Source: Diprion similis (Eukaryota; Arthropoda; Insecta; Hymenoptera; Diprionidae). From it: DNA of 64,000 nt. Below the pieces are notes generated by a model that was not told where the DNA came from, made no database searches, and was given only the letters and a program-made list of their open reading frames with translations. Made by a program: the position numbers and the translations under genes. Shown here piece after piece: positions 24,701-40,749 of the stretch; position 1 is the stretch's first letter; the number at the start of each line of letters is the position of its first letter. The stretch covers positions 8,708,501 through 8,772,500 of the forward strand of contig NC_060105.1 of assembly GCF_021155765.1 (NCBI RefSeq). Direction: 5' to 3'.

Positions 24701-27700
24701 CTTGGCGAACAGTGGAGTAAAGACGCTTTGAAGAATCGTTGCAAACATGCCGGCAAAAACAGCAGCGATTGTAGTTTGAAAGTTAAGGACAAAGAAGAGG
24801 CCACCTAGGCTACTGGTTGTCAGAAGTCCGTTGTAACCCCAGGATCCCGAGTAAACCTCTTCGATGGGGACGTCGAGGGCCAGGCCTGAAAGAATATCAA
24901 CTGACGTCACAAATCACGCTGGAGTCCTCGTCTTACATTAATCTTACGTATTATTGGTAAGAAAAATTCATCGACACAAAAATTCTTCTTTTGGAATGTT
25001 CATCTTTTATTTATCAATCTTATTACCGTCTGAATCGAAAGTTGGAAAAATAGATGAATCATTTTTTAATGAAACTAACACTGAAATGTTTTTTTAACGA
25101 ATAGACAAACTTCGGCATCAGTTTCATTCAAACCCATCAAGCGCGTCAAGAAATCACCTCCTTGGGTGTCCATCTTTAAGGGTCGTTTTCACCCCTCTAA
25201 ACCGTTTTTTCGCATATAAAAAAAATACGTGTCTCTTAGTTTTCAATGTTCTATAACATATATGAGTCTCAACGAGATCAGAGATTCATTTTTACGTCTA
25301 CAATACAGTAGGGGTGTTATTTCATTCGTGTTCACAATCGTGGGCGCAAATGACAACGCTTGAGATTTCTCGGTTGGTTTTTTCACACCCCTTTGTCAAA
25401 AGAAACAATGTATGTGAAAAGTGCAGCCACTTGGCGGGGAAAACGTCTGACTGGCACGGGATTTCACTACTGGGACACACAGACCAACAGCAAGTAGTTG
25501 GAGTCTGCTTTAGTCAGATTCATCGAGTCGTCGAAGGCGTAAATGAAAAGGAGAATTAAAAAAGGCTGGAATTGTGACGTTTTGGTATTTACAGCCTTTT
25601 TTTTTACTCTCCGATTCAATTATGCATCGAGATTCCACGTCGACGACACGCTCTTCACCTTAAGCTTATCAATTTCAATAAATTCTACATAGTATAAAGA
25701 ACTTTATTTCTTCTTATTGGGTTTCATTTCGTGAATTGTCATCTTCTTTCTTCCATATTTCGTATCGGATTGAAACTTGGTTATGGTTCAAAAATGTATT
25801 GTGTAACTGGAAATTGTTTAAGTCTGAATGTTAAATCTGTCGAACTGACAGTAAGATGTTACAGTTCGTTAATTACCGAGATTTTCCGATACAATTACAT
25901 ACAAGATACGATGATGCGAATTATTGTGTTCGGAAAAATTTTTAAATTCATCTCCGAAATTTTTTAATTTCTTTACATGTTCTATAAATTTTTGCGAAAT
26001 CTCGAATACAATTTTCTCAAGGATTGTAGGGAGAATTGAAATGTGTATAATAGCTATATCGTTACTACATTTCATACTGATGTGGACTCCTGTGTAGTTT
26101 CAAAGGAAATTCTCTTTTGGTTAAAATATAAGAATTCCGCGAGCGGCAAACGTTTGAAAGAGCGATAAAACAGGACGGAAATATTGCTCAACTAGAGAGA
26201 AGCTGTATAACTTTGGTACAGAGCGTATACTTGAGTTACACGAAAAATCGATAACTATGATTAAGAAAAAAGTAGCGCACTACTCAGGCAGGGAACGTTG
26301 TATGAATTTTATATTATTCTTTTCCGACGAACAGCGCCGAGTTAGAGTTTGTTTTCATATTTTGGGATTCGAGCAACAGTCTTCTTCTTCTTCTTCTTCT
26401 TCTTCTTCATCATCTTCTTCTTCTCAGACGCATACATATCATCTATAATAAATGACTTGGAACATAAAAGAATTGCCAAGTATTTCTTGTTTCCATACAA
26501 TGCAGACGCGTTTACGAACCCGTAAGAGAGCCAACCATTGCTCCGGTGAAAGAAAATGCTGCCGTTATCGGTGAGTAGGTCAAGATGGCGAGATAAATTA
26601 TTGAAGATACTGCCACGTTGTCCGCGGTGTAAACCTGGCCGGAAGAGGTCAGCATACCGCGAAATACCTGCAGGCACCGATTGTTATTATTATTTATTGA
26701 AGAAAAAGCCGTGAGAGGGGAAAAAAAAAAAAAGATTTTTCAAATTTTCGTCAGTTTTGAGAAAGGTTTTGACACCCCCTTGGCCGAGGGTCGTTGCAGA
26801 CGGACATAAAATAAACACGCGAGAAAGCTTTTCACCTATTTTACCCGGCTGCTTTCGGTGATCTCGTTCTACCCGGCATCAGTTTAAATTAATACTTTAT
26901 GTCTGCCAGTTGAGGAGACGGATGGAAAAGAGGGATAACGCGATAATCCGTTCTCGAGATGAAACAGAAAAACCCGGCCACGTGCTTTCGGTATCTTGAA
27001 CGTCGGTGAAATCTTGCAGCAAGCTTTTCAGCAATGTGCTGAAATTGTTTAACCAATCGATTCGCGAAGAAGGTTTATGAAAATTGAAATTCTGAATCGT
27101 ACAATTATTTATAATATCGCGGTTTATGTGGATCGTCATATTTGTCAATTATTATTCATAAAGAAGTATAATATCGTATAACTAATTTGTTTCGTATATT
27201 AAGATTTTCATGCTAAACGTGACTTTGAAATAAAATGACAAGTGGATTTTATTCATTTTCTCTGAACTAGACACCCCGTATTGCGTTTAACGTTTTATTG
27301 TGAAATCCCCTTCATTTATGCAACGCGTAGGCGGAGTAAAGAGGGAATTTTTTAGCGAATCTCCTGAAAAAGAGTATAAGTCAATTTAGTCCCCTTTTCC
27401 TTTCACCCACTCAATTCATGTTGGTAGATACACGTAATTGTACGGCATGAAGCTCATCTCCGTTAATTTTACTGTGAAAAGCTCTCACTGATAATGCGTC
27501 GACGCGTTATGAATAATTATATCATCTCTTAGCATAAAATTGGCCGAATCACATCAATATCAATCACTAAACCTCTCGCTTTGTCAGAAATTAAAAATTT
27601 CCAATTGCATCTCGTGTTATCATCTTGATTATTATTTCAACCACACTTACCATTCCCCAGTTCACGTGGTCATCGCTGTTATTTAAAACACTTGCTTCGG

Positions 27701-30700
27701 TATAATTTTCAGGAAATAAATCAGGTGTCGAAGTTCCGTGCACCTGAAAAGACATAAAATCTAACGTTTTGATTAGACACTTAAAAAATGGCTACATATC
27801 ACTCAGAAATGTCTAGTCATTGTTTCATCATAGTTTGTTTAGCGACACTCAAAACGGCTTGACGGCTAAAATGTTGGCACAGTTTAAAAGCGTCTTTAAA
27901 CGTTCGGTGAATATCGACACATGGAATCGTCCTGGCAGTCATTCCCTTGTCGAAAGTGACGAAAGCTGGTCGTACGCGAATTGTTTTGGCAGTACGATAA
28001 ATCACGGAAACCCGATACATTACTGAATATCGGGCCAATTTCACGGTGAACAAGTTTTCAGATGTTTAGGGTTCGTGGCTTTAAGTTACAGTGGAAGCAA
28101 ACTAAACAGGGAAATTCCAGGACTTCGAGGCGAGTATATGAAAGTGTCCACATTGTTTAAAGTTTCAAAGAGTTCTCTGTACATAATACCGTTTGCAAAA
28201 TTTTCAGACGATAGACAGAATTTGAAATTTTCGTCCGCCATATTAGATCCGTGATCTTGAATTTTTTAAAACCAATTTCAGATTCGTAATCAGCAACTTC
28301 AAAAACTTGTTTAGAGGATTAACTTTGTCAGAAATGAATTATTGATGAAATTTTCACGATTCTTTTCAATCAAATTTTTTCTAACAATAATAATTTACGT
28401 TATATCGCAATAATTACTCCTAAGTATCGATAATCTGTTAATATACTATCCGAAATAGCAAAAAACCGCAAAGAAATATGTTGAAAAGTTCTCTAAATAT
28501 ACAAAAAAAAAAAAAAAACGGATATAAAATAGGCGGTAAGAATACTTACAACTATGACCCAATGGGATAAAGATTTCAAACCTGGGTCGAAGTTACAGTT
28601 ACAGTCACAAGTGATGGGCAGTTACCTCGGCAGTCGTGTTTTCAGCCACTGGTGAAATGTTGCTACCTCTTGAGGCGAGGGTAAATATGAATATAACTTG
28701 AACAACGTTGCACGGTGCCGACAAACAGGGAAGTTTTCCACTTTCGAGAGCTCGAGCCAAGTAGACACTAAACAAAATCGACGTTTTTTGTCACGCATCT
28801 TTGTCTTGTTCAGGAAAGAGAAAATCGCTCAACGTTTTTTTCTTTTTTTTTTTTTTTTACTTTGTCAACAAAGAAAATGAGAAAAATTTCGGTATCCAGT
28901 TTCTTACCTGAAAATCAACGCCACGAATAAATATGAGAATAGCCGACCGTCGAATGAATCGAAGACGTCAGGCCTCGATGTATACGTCAATGAGCCACAG
29001 AGAATAGGGTTGAAGACTGTCAAACCGTTCTCAAGCTGAGATCGCGGCTCGTCCGCAATTAACTGTGTGAAGGTAACAGGTTTATTGCAATAGATTTAAG
29101 GCAATTTTGAGAGACCGTAAGGTTGGAAGTGAATTTGACTTTTCTCAAAAGTCGTCAGGGGATTCGAGTGATTTGAAATTATTTTAAATAATTTTGTGAT
29201 GTTTTATGAACGATGGAATGTTTTCACATTGCTTAGTGCAGGGACAAGAAGTCGAAAATTGAGATCACGTATCTCATTGACCGACAGGCGCAATTTCACG
29301 CTGTCAATCGATTTTAAGTGACCTAATGACTTCAACGTACAGTCGGACAACTTGATTGATGGATTTCAAGGATTTGTACAATCTTGTCACGAAGAAACAC
29401 ACAAGCAATTATTCAAGAAAGAAGGCAAACAAAATTAAATGAAATACCATTACATCGTCATGACAATAAGAAAATACACTTACCATTGATAACGACAGAC
29501 CTATTATTCCAGCGCAAATAGCCATCAACATCATTCCAGGTATGAAGAATGCAAATGCACCAGCTATGAGCAATCCGCTGATTGGATTGTTGGCAAAAAC
29601 CACCTATAGCAGTTTTAATTAGCGATGCGTCACTTCATAGACATACAATAGTTATTATTAAAATAACTAAATTTATTGCACATTAGTATATGAATTATTT
29701 ACGAAGTGAAGATTATAATCTTTGTATTAAACGTGAGTACGATTAATAAATTAATATTATTGTCGTTTTGACAATTGATTAATTATTAATGTTAGCACGT
29801 GTGCTAAGCTATTTCAATTCACTTGTTCAACACTTGGAAATTTGCGTTTTAAATCTAACGTAAAACAATGTGAAACAGACTAATTACTCAAAAAATGTTT
29901 AACGATCATTTTTCAACAGTTACCTAACGGATATATATCAAATTGCAAACCAGCAATTATTCGATTTTGCCAAAAAAACCAAGCAGGTCGTGCAGTTTTT
30001 ATCGCTAAATATAAAATACGTGTCTTTGTATACAAAAAATCACGGATGAACGGATTGTTTATACGATGAAATCATACTTGATGTATATACGTATACCAAT
30101 GGGTGAGTGGAAACGGCTGCTGCTTCAAGAACAAACATCCGTCAAGTATACATACGGAGAACCTTAGATACCACATGTATATATGTGTATCATGTATAAA
30201 TATATATATACACATATGTAAATAGTGGCATCGATCATAATTGTCTGAGAATATCAACTGTGCTCGATACCTACTTCTGAAGGAGATAGGTACTATCGAC
30301 ATTCAGTCAAGGCCGAGAGTTGACGGTTTCGCTCTGCCCGAACACAATTTCCACATGGTGAAGAGGAGAATTAGAAATTCTGAATCAGAATCGATTTTAA
30401 TACCGTCAACGGTGTCACAAGAGCAACGACGATTTTGCATACGTCAACGGAATTTATCAGGAACAGAAGAAATTATTCAATCGAATAAATAAACAAATTA
30501 CGTTTAATTCAAGTAGAAATGTTTTCACAAAATCATCAATTTCCAGAAGGATTTGTATCAATTAAACTCACGAGATGGAAAATGTATCGGATTAAAATGA
30601 AAAAATTAGTTAAGGTCTAACAGGTTTTGTTGCAGTTATTTATAATCAGAAAAAACAAATATTAGGAATTGTTTCAAAATTTATAAACGACGATTACGAT

Positions 30701-30892
30701 CCGGCTTAAAAGTTATACGTATTTTTGTACAATCGATCGTCTCAATGCATTTGCATTTGATCCTACCTGTCCATAGCCCCTTAAAAGAGCATCCAAGAAC
30801 TTAAGCACGATCCAAGGCGAGCGATTTCTTTTCTTTGACAGAAAATCCCTCAAAATGGAAAAATCACCGATGCAGGCTACCCATTGCTGCTC
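21792..30892 (-). CDS. Urea transporter (SLC14/UT family), N-terminal exon not found
   Basis: This is a membrane channel for urea. Nine minus-strand exons join in phase: 30767-30892, 29484-29603, 28908-29062, 28626-28767, 27651-27743, 26520-26667, 24701-24885, 23593-23760 and 21792-21842 (stop TAA), giving 395 residues. Family landmarks, from memory of UT proteins, are LRGYGQVVFANNPISGLL (about 36-53), LIADEPRSQLENGLTVFNP (from 83), SGKLPCLSAPCN (from about 143), GQVYTADNVA (222-231), SGSWGYNGLLTTSSLGGLFF (about 274-293), FAKIGLPVLSVPFVLTTW (from 321) and the C-terminal PEKHR. The two halves show the internal duplication expected of the fold. N-glycosylation-type motifs (NIS, NTT, NYT, NNS) cluster between the halves. 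The short last exon adds an acidic tail (SDDSEDVD). The exon ending at 26520 uses a weak donor (GTTCGT). The first codon shown follows an acceptor preceded by in-frame TAG, so a 5' exon is missing. Confidence 0.88.
26381..26424. repeat. (TTC)n microsatellite
   Basis: Slightly interrupted CTT/TTC tract inside a urea transporter intron. It creates poly-Ser and poly-Lys open frames that are not genes. Confidence 0.92.
28194..28517 (+). repeat. Dispersed repeat, copy B
   Basis: This is the second copy of the repeat at 21250-21594, in the same orientation, inside the urea transporter intron between exons 28626-28767 and 27651-27743. The right end (AAGAAATATGTTGAAAAGTT then CTCTAAATATAC) runs into a run of about 16 A. 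Copy A ends at the same motif with a shorter A-rich tail. This fits either a SINE-like retroposed element or an A-rich MITE end. Confidence 0.85.
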
Positions 30893-32959
30893 CTACGAGA
30901 ATTAAGAAAAATCACGTGGAAAAACTGCACAGCTACATTCAAAGCAGGAATGAATTATTACTGGACATCGTCTTTTCACTGTTAGTTGTTGAATAATATC
31001 TTTTAAGTGCGATTATAAGTCCTTGAACAACCGAGTCTTGAGTCCAAACTTCTGATTACTTGCAAGTTTTTAACAGTAATTCACATCAGCGGTCTAATAC
31101 TAAATATTTGCTTAGCGTGTATATACAAATTAAACGTGAAACTTATGGGGAATTTGAATTATTGTTACTACGTTCGATGCCCGTCGGACAGAAAGGTAAT
31201 TCCGTATTATAGATAACAGTACCTTTACTGGGTGAAACAGGTTTCACCAGAACAGAACACTTTCGTTGTTACAGATATAAAAAGGATAGTAAATAAAAAT
31301 TATATCTCACGTATGTCGATTTTTTTGTTAGTTAAATTTTAGAATTCTATTCTTTCTAACTCGAAAGTTCGTGAATTCTGGATAAATGATATATTTTCGA
31401 AATTTTATTTCCAGGGCCAGATAAAAAAAAAAATTTAATCCAAACAAACTGGCAATGAATACGTGATCAAAAAAGAAATGATTTTTCCTCAAAACTTTTT
31501 CCGGGTAATCACAAGAAGCCTTCAGAGTTTAGAATTTAAATTAACTTAAGCCTAGCATGCTGTTATCCTCAATGAATGTAGACCATTTATACCAGTATAA
31601 AGTTAATCGACACGCGTATCAAAATATTACAAGTGAATACAGGGATGAGACATTACTGATCAAGTCCGTTAATTGAAACGTTTTTTACAATGGCCTTAAA
31701 CAGCACGCGATAAAATTTAATTTGATGATATATAAGCCAAGAATATACCAAACTTGCAGTTTATTTGCTATTCGTTTATCAAATATTGTCACAAGTTTTT
31801 ACGAAACTTTAGTGTGAACTCGAAGAAACTGTCTTTCAATTACGGAGTTTGATTTTAAAAAAACTTCATTTTTTCACTGAATTCAAATTTTCACCGAAAA
31901 TTTCTCTTACCTTTTTGCGGAATTATGGGAGATTCTACATATGGTAACCAATAATTAAAACATTACAATACACGTATTTGTCTCATTCGGATCCCCCAAT
32001 GACATTATATACAGTTAGTACCTAAATAATAATAGCAAAATTCTAATGACACTGATATACTATTTTAAATTTAATATACGGTACCTGCCGCCTCCTGATA
32101 GACATGATAGTTTAGATGCAGACTGTCCTACGTTGCTTGCGATTAGCCCGGTAAAATTGTATTCCTCCTACTACCAAAACTCGTGCTACGCTCGTACTTT
32201 AGTTGTGCAAGTGATAGCTGTCCATATCTTATGTAAATGCGTTTAAATACCCTACCACGTCACAGGGTGAACTGAATAGAAACTTCTTTTTTAAATATTT
32301 GAAGCAACTGATGTAATTTTACTCTTTGCATACTTAAACACTCTGCAGAACTGGATTTAGATCATTGCGTTAAAAGCGGAAAAAGTAGCCAATAGATTTG
32401 AAATGCACCGCAACATTTCTCATAGACGGATACAAGCCTAAAATTTCGAACTAAATCTTTGTTGAGCCGCTTCAGCGCTCTTTACTTTCCTAGCAATTGG
32501 ATCACCTTATACCGATCGTTTAGACTCGTTGTCAGTATTAATATAGCTTTGCTAATTGGACGATAAGAACAATGCTCGTATTAAAACTGGAGGCAGGTCA
32601 AGGTTCGGATTTGCACGAGCATAATGTTTTATGCAGTAGATTCGTGGGGCTAGGATTAAATGTAATGAACTACTCACGATACATGTTTTAAAAAATGCGT
32701 TTTATAAAAAATCAATAGGTGAGTGTTATCGTTCGGATTCGGATGAATGTAACAATACTGTAGTGGATGAAGATTGAGATCGTTTGAAATAATTTCGTGT
32801 CGGGTATTCGGTATGTTCAGATTGCCTCTCAGAAGGCACGGAATCAAATATCTACTTGAACGACCATCATTTCTGCGTCCGGTGATATTTAGGAGTTTGA
32901 AGGCACATTCTGAACGTCCCAATGCAGTCGCCTTTCTTGGCTATTACTGTGAATAAATA
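30893..32959. other. Gap between urea transporter and Mcm6 3' end
   Basis: This should hold the 5' exon(s) of the urea transporter and the Mcm6 3' UTR. I looked for a minus-strand ATG exon ending in phase 0 before a donor and found none convincing. One donor-like site near 31911 (AAAAAG|GTAAGAG on minus) is preceded only by frames closed by stops. The rest is AT-rich and unremarkable. Confidence 0.5.
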
Positions 32960-37565
<4,606 letters not shown>

Positions 37566-37667
37566 GTTAAAAAATATTAATGAAACTTTTAAATTATCAG
37601 TTATGTGTGGAAATTTATGAAAGCAAATATCATTACTAACTAACAGGCCTAACAGGCAAACGAAATT

Positions 37668-37676
37668 GGCGGGAAA
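37668..37676 (-). promoter_or_regulatory. E2F-type binding site upstream of Mcm6
   Basis: GGCGGGAAA (TTTCCCGCC on the minus, coding strand) matches the canonical E2F/DP consensus. It lies about 103 bp upstream of the Mcm6 start codon. MCM genes are well-known E2F targets at G1/S, so position and sequence agree; actual binding is inferred. Confidence 0.7.
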
Positions 37677-38733
37677 TTGGTACGCGACGTTAGTGAGCGC
37701 TAGTGACGCTACATTTCACATTGACTATACCTATATCTTCAGTCAACGCATTTCACTAGAGTGACCCAGAGTTCCTCATTTTACTTCACAACGCGTCAGC
37801 TGGTGGGGAAATTGAAAATATAGAATACAGTTTGAGATCCGAATTAATGATTGTATTGTTATGTATCCGTGTCTACGGATTCGATAATTTCTCTTTCATT
37901 GTGTTTGAATTCGAACAAAATTTCAATTGGATCCAATCTGTGATAATTTTTTATATTACATTTGTTTTATAAATCTGTTGCGCAGCCGTGAGAAATATTG
38001 TTAAATTTGTGGCATACGTGCATAAATTAGGGATTTCTTGAAGAGCGTAAAAAAGGCTAGGATGGCAAATTTGCGAGGCCATCTAAATTTGGTTTTCATT
38101 TTTTTTAATTGTCAGTGAACACTATCTCGCCATTTTACATGTAACCACGAATTGATGATACATAAAGGCAAAAAACTATGACCGTCAATTTCTCATTCAT
38201 CTTTGTAATAAAACTGCAAATTTTCGTGAACATACAATATTTTTAACTTCAGCAAATCAATCTTTCGTTCTAATAACCACAAACAATTAGGACCGATGAA
38301 ATCATATTGGCGGACCGCCGGACCGAGCAAAAATTGCGAACGAGTTCTATAACTGATTGTTTGTATTGATGAACTATTGTGGGCAAACAGGTTCCCGGAG
38401 ATTGCCAAGCGCTCGAATTTTGCCGAAGTGGTAGTTGATAATAGCGCACAGAACTCGATCGAACGTCAACGAGTTCGGACGTGCGTAGTTCAACTCTGAC
38501 GCGTTTAGTGCTTTTAAATACTCGAACGGCTAATTAATTTAACGGTAGTGAAATTGATATTTTTTAATCAATACGATAATATTTGTGTGTGGGTGATTGA
38601 TCTTCCTAAAATTTCCGAACATATAAGTCTTAAGGTAAACCAAACCCACAAACAGGTAGCTCTGACTATCTCTGTAGGGTTTACTTAAATGTTACTAATA
38701 ACTTTTATTGTTGTAATATTTATGTAATCATTG

Positions 38734-38779
38734 ATAATAATAATAAATAAATACATAAATAAATAAATAAATAAATAAA
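38734..38779. repeat. (AAAT)n / (AAT)n microsatellite
   Basis: A short AAT run followed by about eight AAAT units, in the Mcm6-Naxe spacer. Confidence 0.9.
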
Positions 38780-38967
38780 CCTATAATCCAGAAGTGCGGA
38801 TTTCAATGAACGTTAATAGTTGAGTGAGCTTGAATTATATGGCATAAAAATCTGTGTAATATCCCCCGATTGCAGTGAGTCGAGATCTCGCAGACAATCG
38901 GACGTATCCCGGAATGCAGAAGGAGAAAAACTCTGGTTTGTGCTACCTAACACGTAGAATGTATCGT

Positions 38968-39149
38968 ACACATACGGAAATTGATTCTGCAACAGCGAAT
39001 TTTTCTCTTTAGTCGATTACGTTGGCGATGGAGAATTTCAGCCCAGAGTTTACCGCTCGGATGGCATGCCACGGGCTGAAGTTCTCCATTGCCAACGTAA
39101 TCTACTAGGGAGAAAAATTAGCTGTCAGAGCATCAATTTCTGTACGTGT
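38968..39149. repeat. Long near-perfect hairpin (about 75-bp arms)
   Basis: The left arm (from ACACATACGGAAATTGATTC at 38968) pairs with the right arm (ending at 39149) over about 75-80 bp with few mismatches. Inner blocks are GATTACGTTGGCGATGGAGA against TCTCCATTGCCAACGTAATC and GGGCTGAAG against CTTCAGCCC; the loop is about 25 bp. No coding capacity. It is likely a MITE; a transcript would form a strong double-stranded stem. Confidence 0.85.
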
Positions 39150-39375
39150 AACCGTAAAACTGAATGGATTGCAGAATGGGGTGTATTAAAATAACAAATA
39201 GTAAAATAAATTTTTTTGGTGTTTATAATTGAAATAATCACCAAAAAAAGGGTGTAACAAAATGATTATTAAAAGATTTTTGAGTATCATTCTAAAAAAC
39301 CTTTGAACCCCCGTTTGATGTGACATGTCAAACCTGCATTAACAATTTTGCAATATTTAGTATTCACTTATTTCT

Positions 39376-39535
39376 GGTCTGAAACAAAATGTGACTACGG
39401 TTCTATACGAACTATGTAACAATCATGAAGTATGCATCTTAAACTCCCGCGTCAGCTGGATCGCCAGTCTTTGTCATATGATTCCGTTAGAATTGAACTA
39501 GCATATTGTTACGGACCGAAAACAAGTCAGCCGGA
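39376..39535. repeat. Foldback family F, copy 1 (degenerate)
   Basis: The left part (GTCTGAAACAAAATG ... TTCTATACGAACTATGTAAC) and right part (TTGTCATATGATTCCGTTAGAATTG ... ACGGACCGAAAACAAGTCAG) pair imperfectly. Both match the corresponding arms of the cleaner copy at 57413-57578. Similarity on the right continues to about 39570 (ACTAACATTACTGTATGATA). The arms are more diverged than in copy 2. Confidence 0.7.
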
Positions 39536-39934
39536 AGGTTAATGCATTAACTAACATTACTGTATGATACACATCTTGAGTAAGATCGAAAACTGCGTGG
39601 ACTTAATACTTCGCGCTTCTGAGAACATGGTGACTTGAATTGTCTATTTGTCGCCTGCGCTAAAAACTTGACCAATAGTCATATACTATGAAAATAACAT
39701 ATAAGCACAACTCAAACTGAGTGGTACTGATTAGCATCCCGACCTATCCATACGGTAGCGACCTCTGTGAAGTCTGATGCCGATCTAAGTCAAGTCGGCC
39801 ACTAATTTTTGCTCACTATTGCTATGGTTTTGGAACACTGGTATTCCTACAAGAGCAAGTACACTGATGAATCACGTGGCCGGTGAACACAACAGAGTGA
39901 TAAGTAAATAGAAAAAAAAATACTACCAAACTTG

Positions 39935-39949
39935 ATGAATGAAACATGA
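39935..39949 (+). promoter_or_regulatory. Minimal upstream ORF overlapping the Naxe start
   Basis: A four-codon frame (ATGAATGAAACATGA) begins 4 bp before the annotated Naxe ATG and terminates 8 bp after its first base. If the first ATG is used, Naxe initiation would depend on reinitiation or leaky scanning, perhaps to Met5 or Met40. Confidence 0.4.
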
Positions 39950-40748
39950 AATGCTGAAGTCATCGATAAGCGCGTTTCGTTTCCATCGATCAACGGTAAA
40001 ATTTATCAGTTATACGAAAAACAAGTTAATACGTGACTACACGAAAGGCCAAAAAATGGTCAAGTTTTTGGGACAAACTGAGGCGATAAACATCGATAAG
40101 GAATTATTCGAAAAATACAAATTTAGCGTTGATCAGCTGATGGAATTAGCTGGTCAAAGTTGCGCCGTTGCAATAGCAAAATGTTATCCTTTGCGAGAAA
40201 ATTCTTCAAATTCTATACTCGTGTGTTGCGGTCCAGGAAATAACGGAGGAGACGGTCTGGTATGCAGTCGACATTTAAAATTGTTTGGCTATGAGCCTGA
40301 AATTTATTATCCAAAGAAAACGAAAAACGAGCTGTATCAAAATTTGACCCATCAATGCATTGAGAACGGCATTCCTCTCTTGGAAAAGATTTCAGACTTT
40401 AGACCGTTAAACAAATACCTGCTTATCGTCGATGCTTTGTTCGGATTTAGCTTTAAGCCACCTGTCAGAGAAAGTTTCAAAGAAATAATGGATGTTTTAA
40501 AAAATACAAATGTCCCCATATGCAGCGTTGACATTCCGTCTGGTTGGAACGTTGAAACTGGCCCATCCGAAAGCGATATTAACCCTGAAATGTTGATATC
40601 ATTGACTGCACCAAAGTTATGCGCTCGTAATTTCAAAGGAAAATATCATTATTTAGGAGGGCGTTTTGTTCCAAAAAAATTGGAATTTGAATACCAGTTG
40701 AACCTTCCCGAATATCATGGAACTGACATGGTCGTTGCTTTGCAATAA
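39939..40748 (+). CDS. Naxe: NAD(P)HX epimerase (NAXE / YjeF_N domain), single exon
   Basis: The enzyme epimerises R- and S-NAD(P)HX, damaged hydrated forms of NAD(P)H, so that the ATP- or ADP-dependent dehydratase can repair them. It has 269 residues in one uninterrupted exon. The first 40 residues are basic and Ser/Thr-rich without acidic clusters, consistent with a mitochondrial targeting peptide; the conserved domain begins at about Met40 ([21 protein letters not shown]). Family motifs are MELAGQS (68-74), the Rossmann-like [12 protein letters not shown] (98-109), VDALFGF (164-170), VDIPSGW (197-203) and LTAPK (222-226). The length is near that of animal NAXE (about 260-290). The start could be Met1, Met5 or, for a cytosolic form, Met40. 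The stop codon overlaps an AATAAA hexamer (40744-40749). Intronlessness may reflect a retrocopy or intron loss, but the frame is intact. Confidence 0.96.
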   Translation: MKHEMLKSSISAFRFHRSTVKFISYTKNKLIRDYTKGQKMVKFLGQTEAINIDKELFEKYKFSVDQLMELAGQSCAVAIAKCYPLRENSSNSILVCCGPGNNGGDGLVCSRHLKLFGYEPEIYYPKKTKNELYQNLTHQCIENGIPLLEKISDFRPLNKYLLIVDALFGFSFKPPVRESFKEIMDVLKNTNVPICSVDIPSGWNVETGPSESDINPEMLISLTAPKLCARNFKGKYHYLGGRFVPKKLEFEYQLNLPEYHGTDMVVALQ

Positions 40749-40749
40749 A
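40744..40749 (+). terminator. AATAAA polyadenylation hexamer overlapping the Naxe stop
   Basis: CAATAAAATAC contains both the stop codon (TAA, 40746-40748) and a canonical AATAAA. If used, the 3' UTR would be only about 10-30 nt. No second canonical AATAAA was noted within the next 150 bp; a weaker ATTAAA lies near 40813. Confidence 0.45.

Larger units (their letters stand above)
37566..39938. other. Divergent spacer between Mcm6 and Naxe
   Basis: This 2.4-kb spacer separates two divergently transcribed genes. It holds an E2F-type site close to Mcm6, an (AAAT)n tract at 38734-38779, a long near-perfect hairpin at 38968-39149 and a foldback copy at 39376-39535. No gene seen. Confidence 0.65.

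Noticed and set aside
26342-26677. 111-codon minus-strand open frame ending in poly-Lys
   Set aside because: It overlaps the urea transporter exon 26520-26667 in the wrong frame and extends through the (TTC)n microsatellite.
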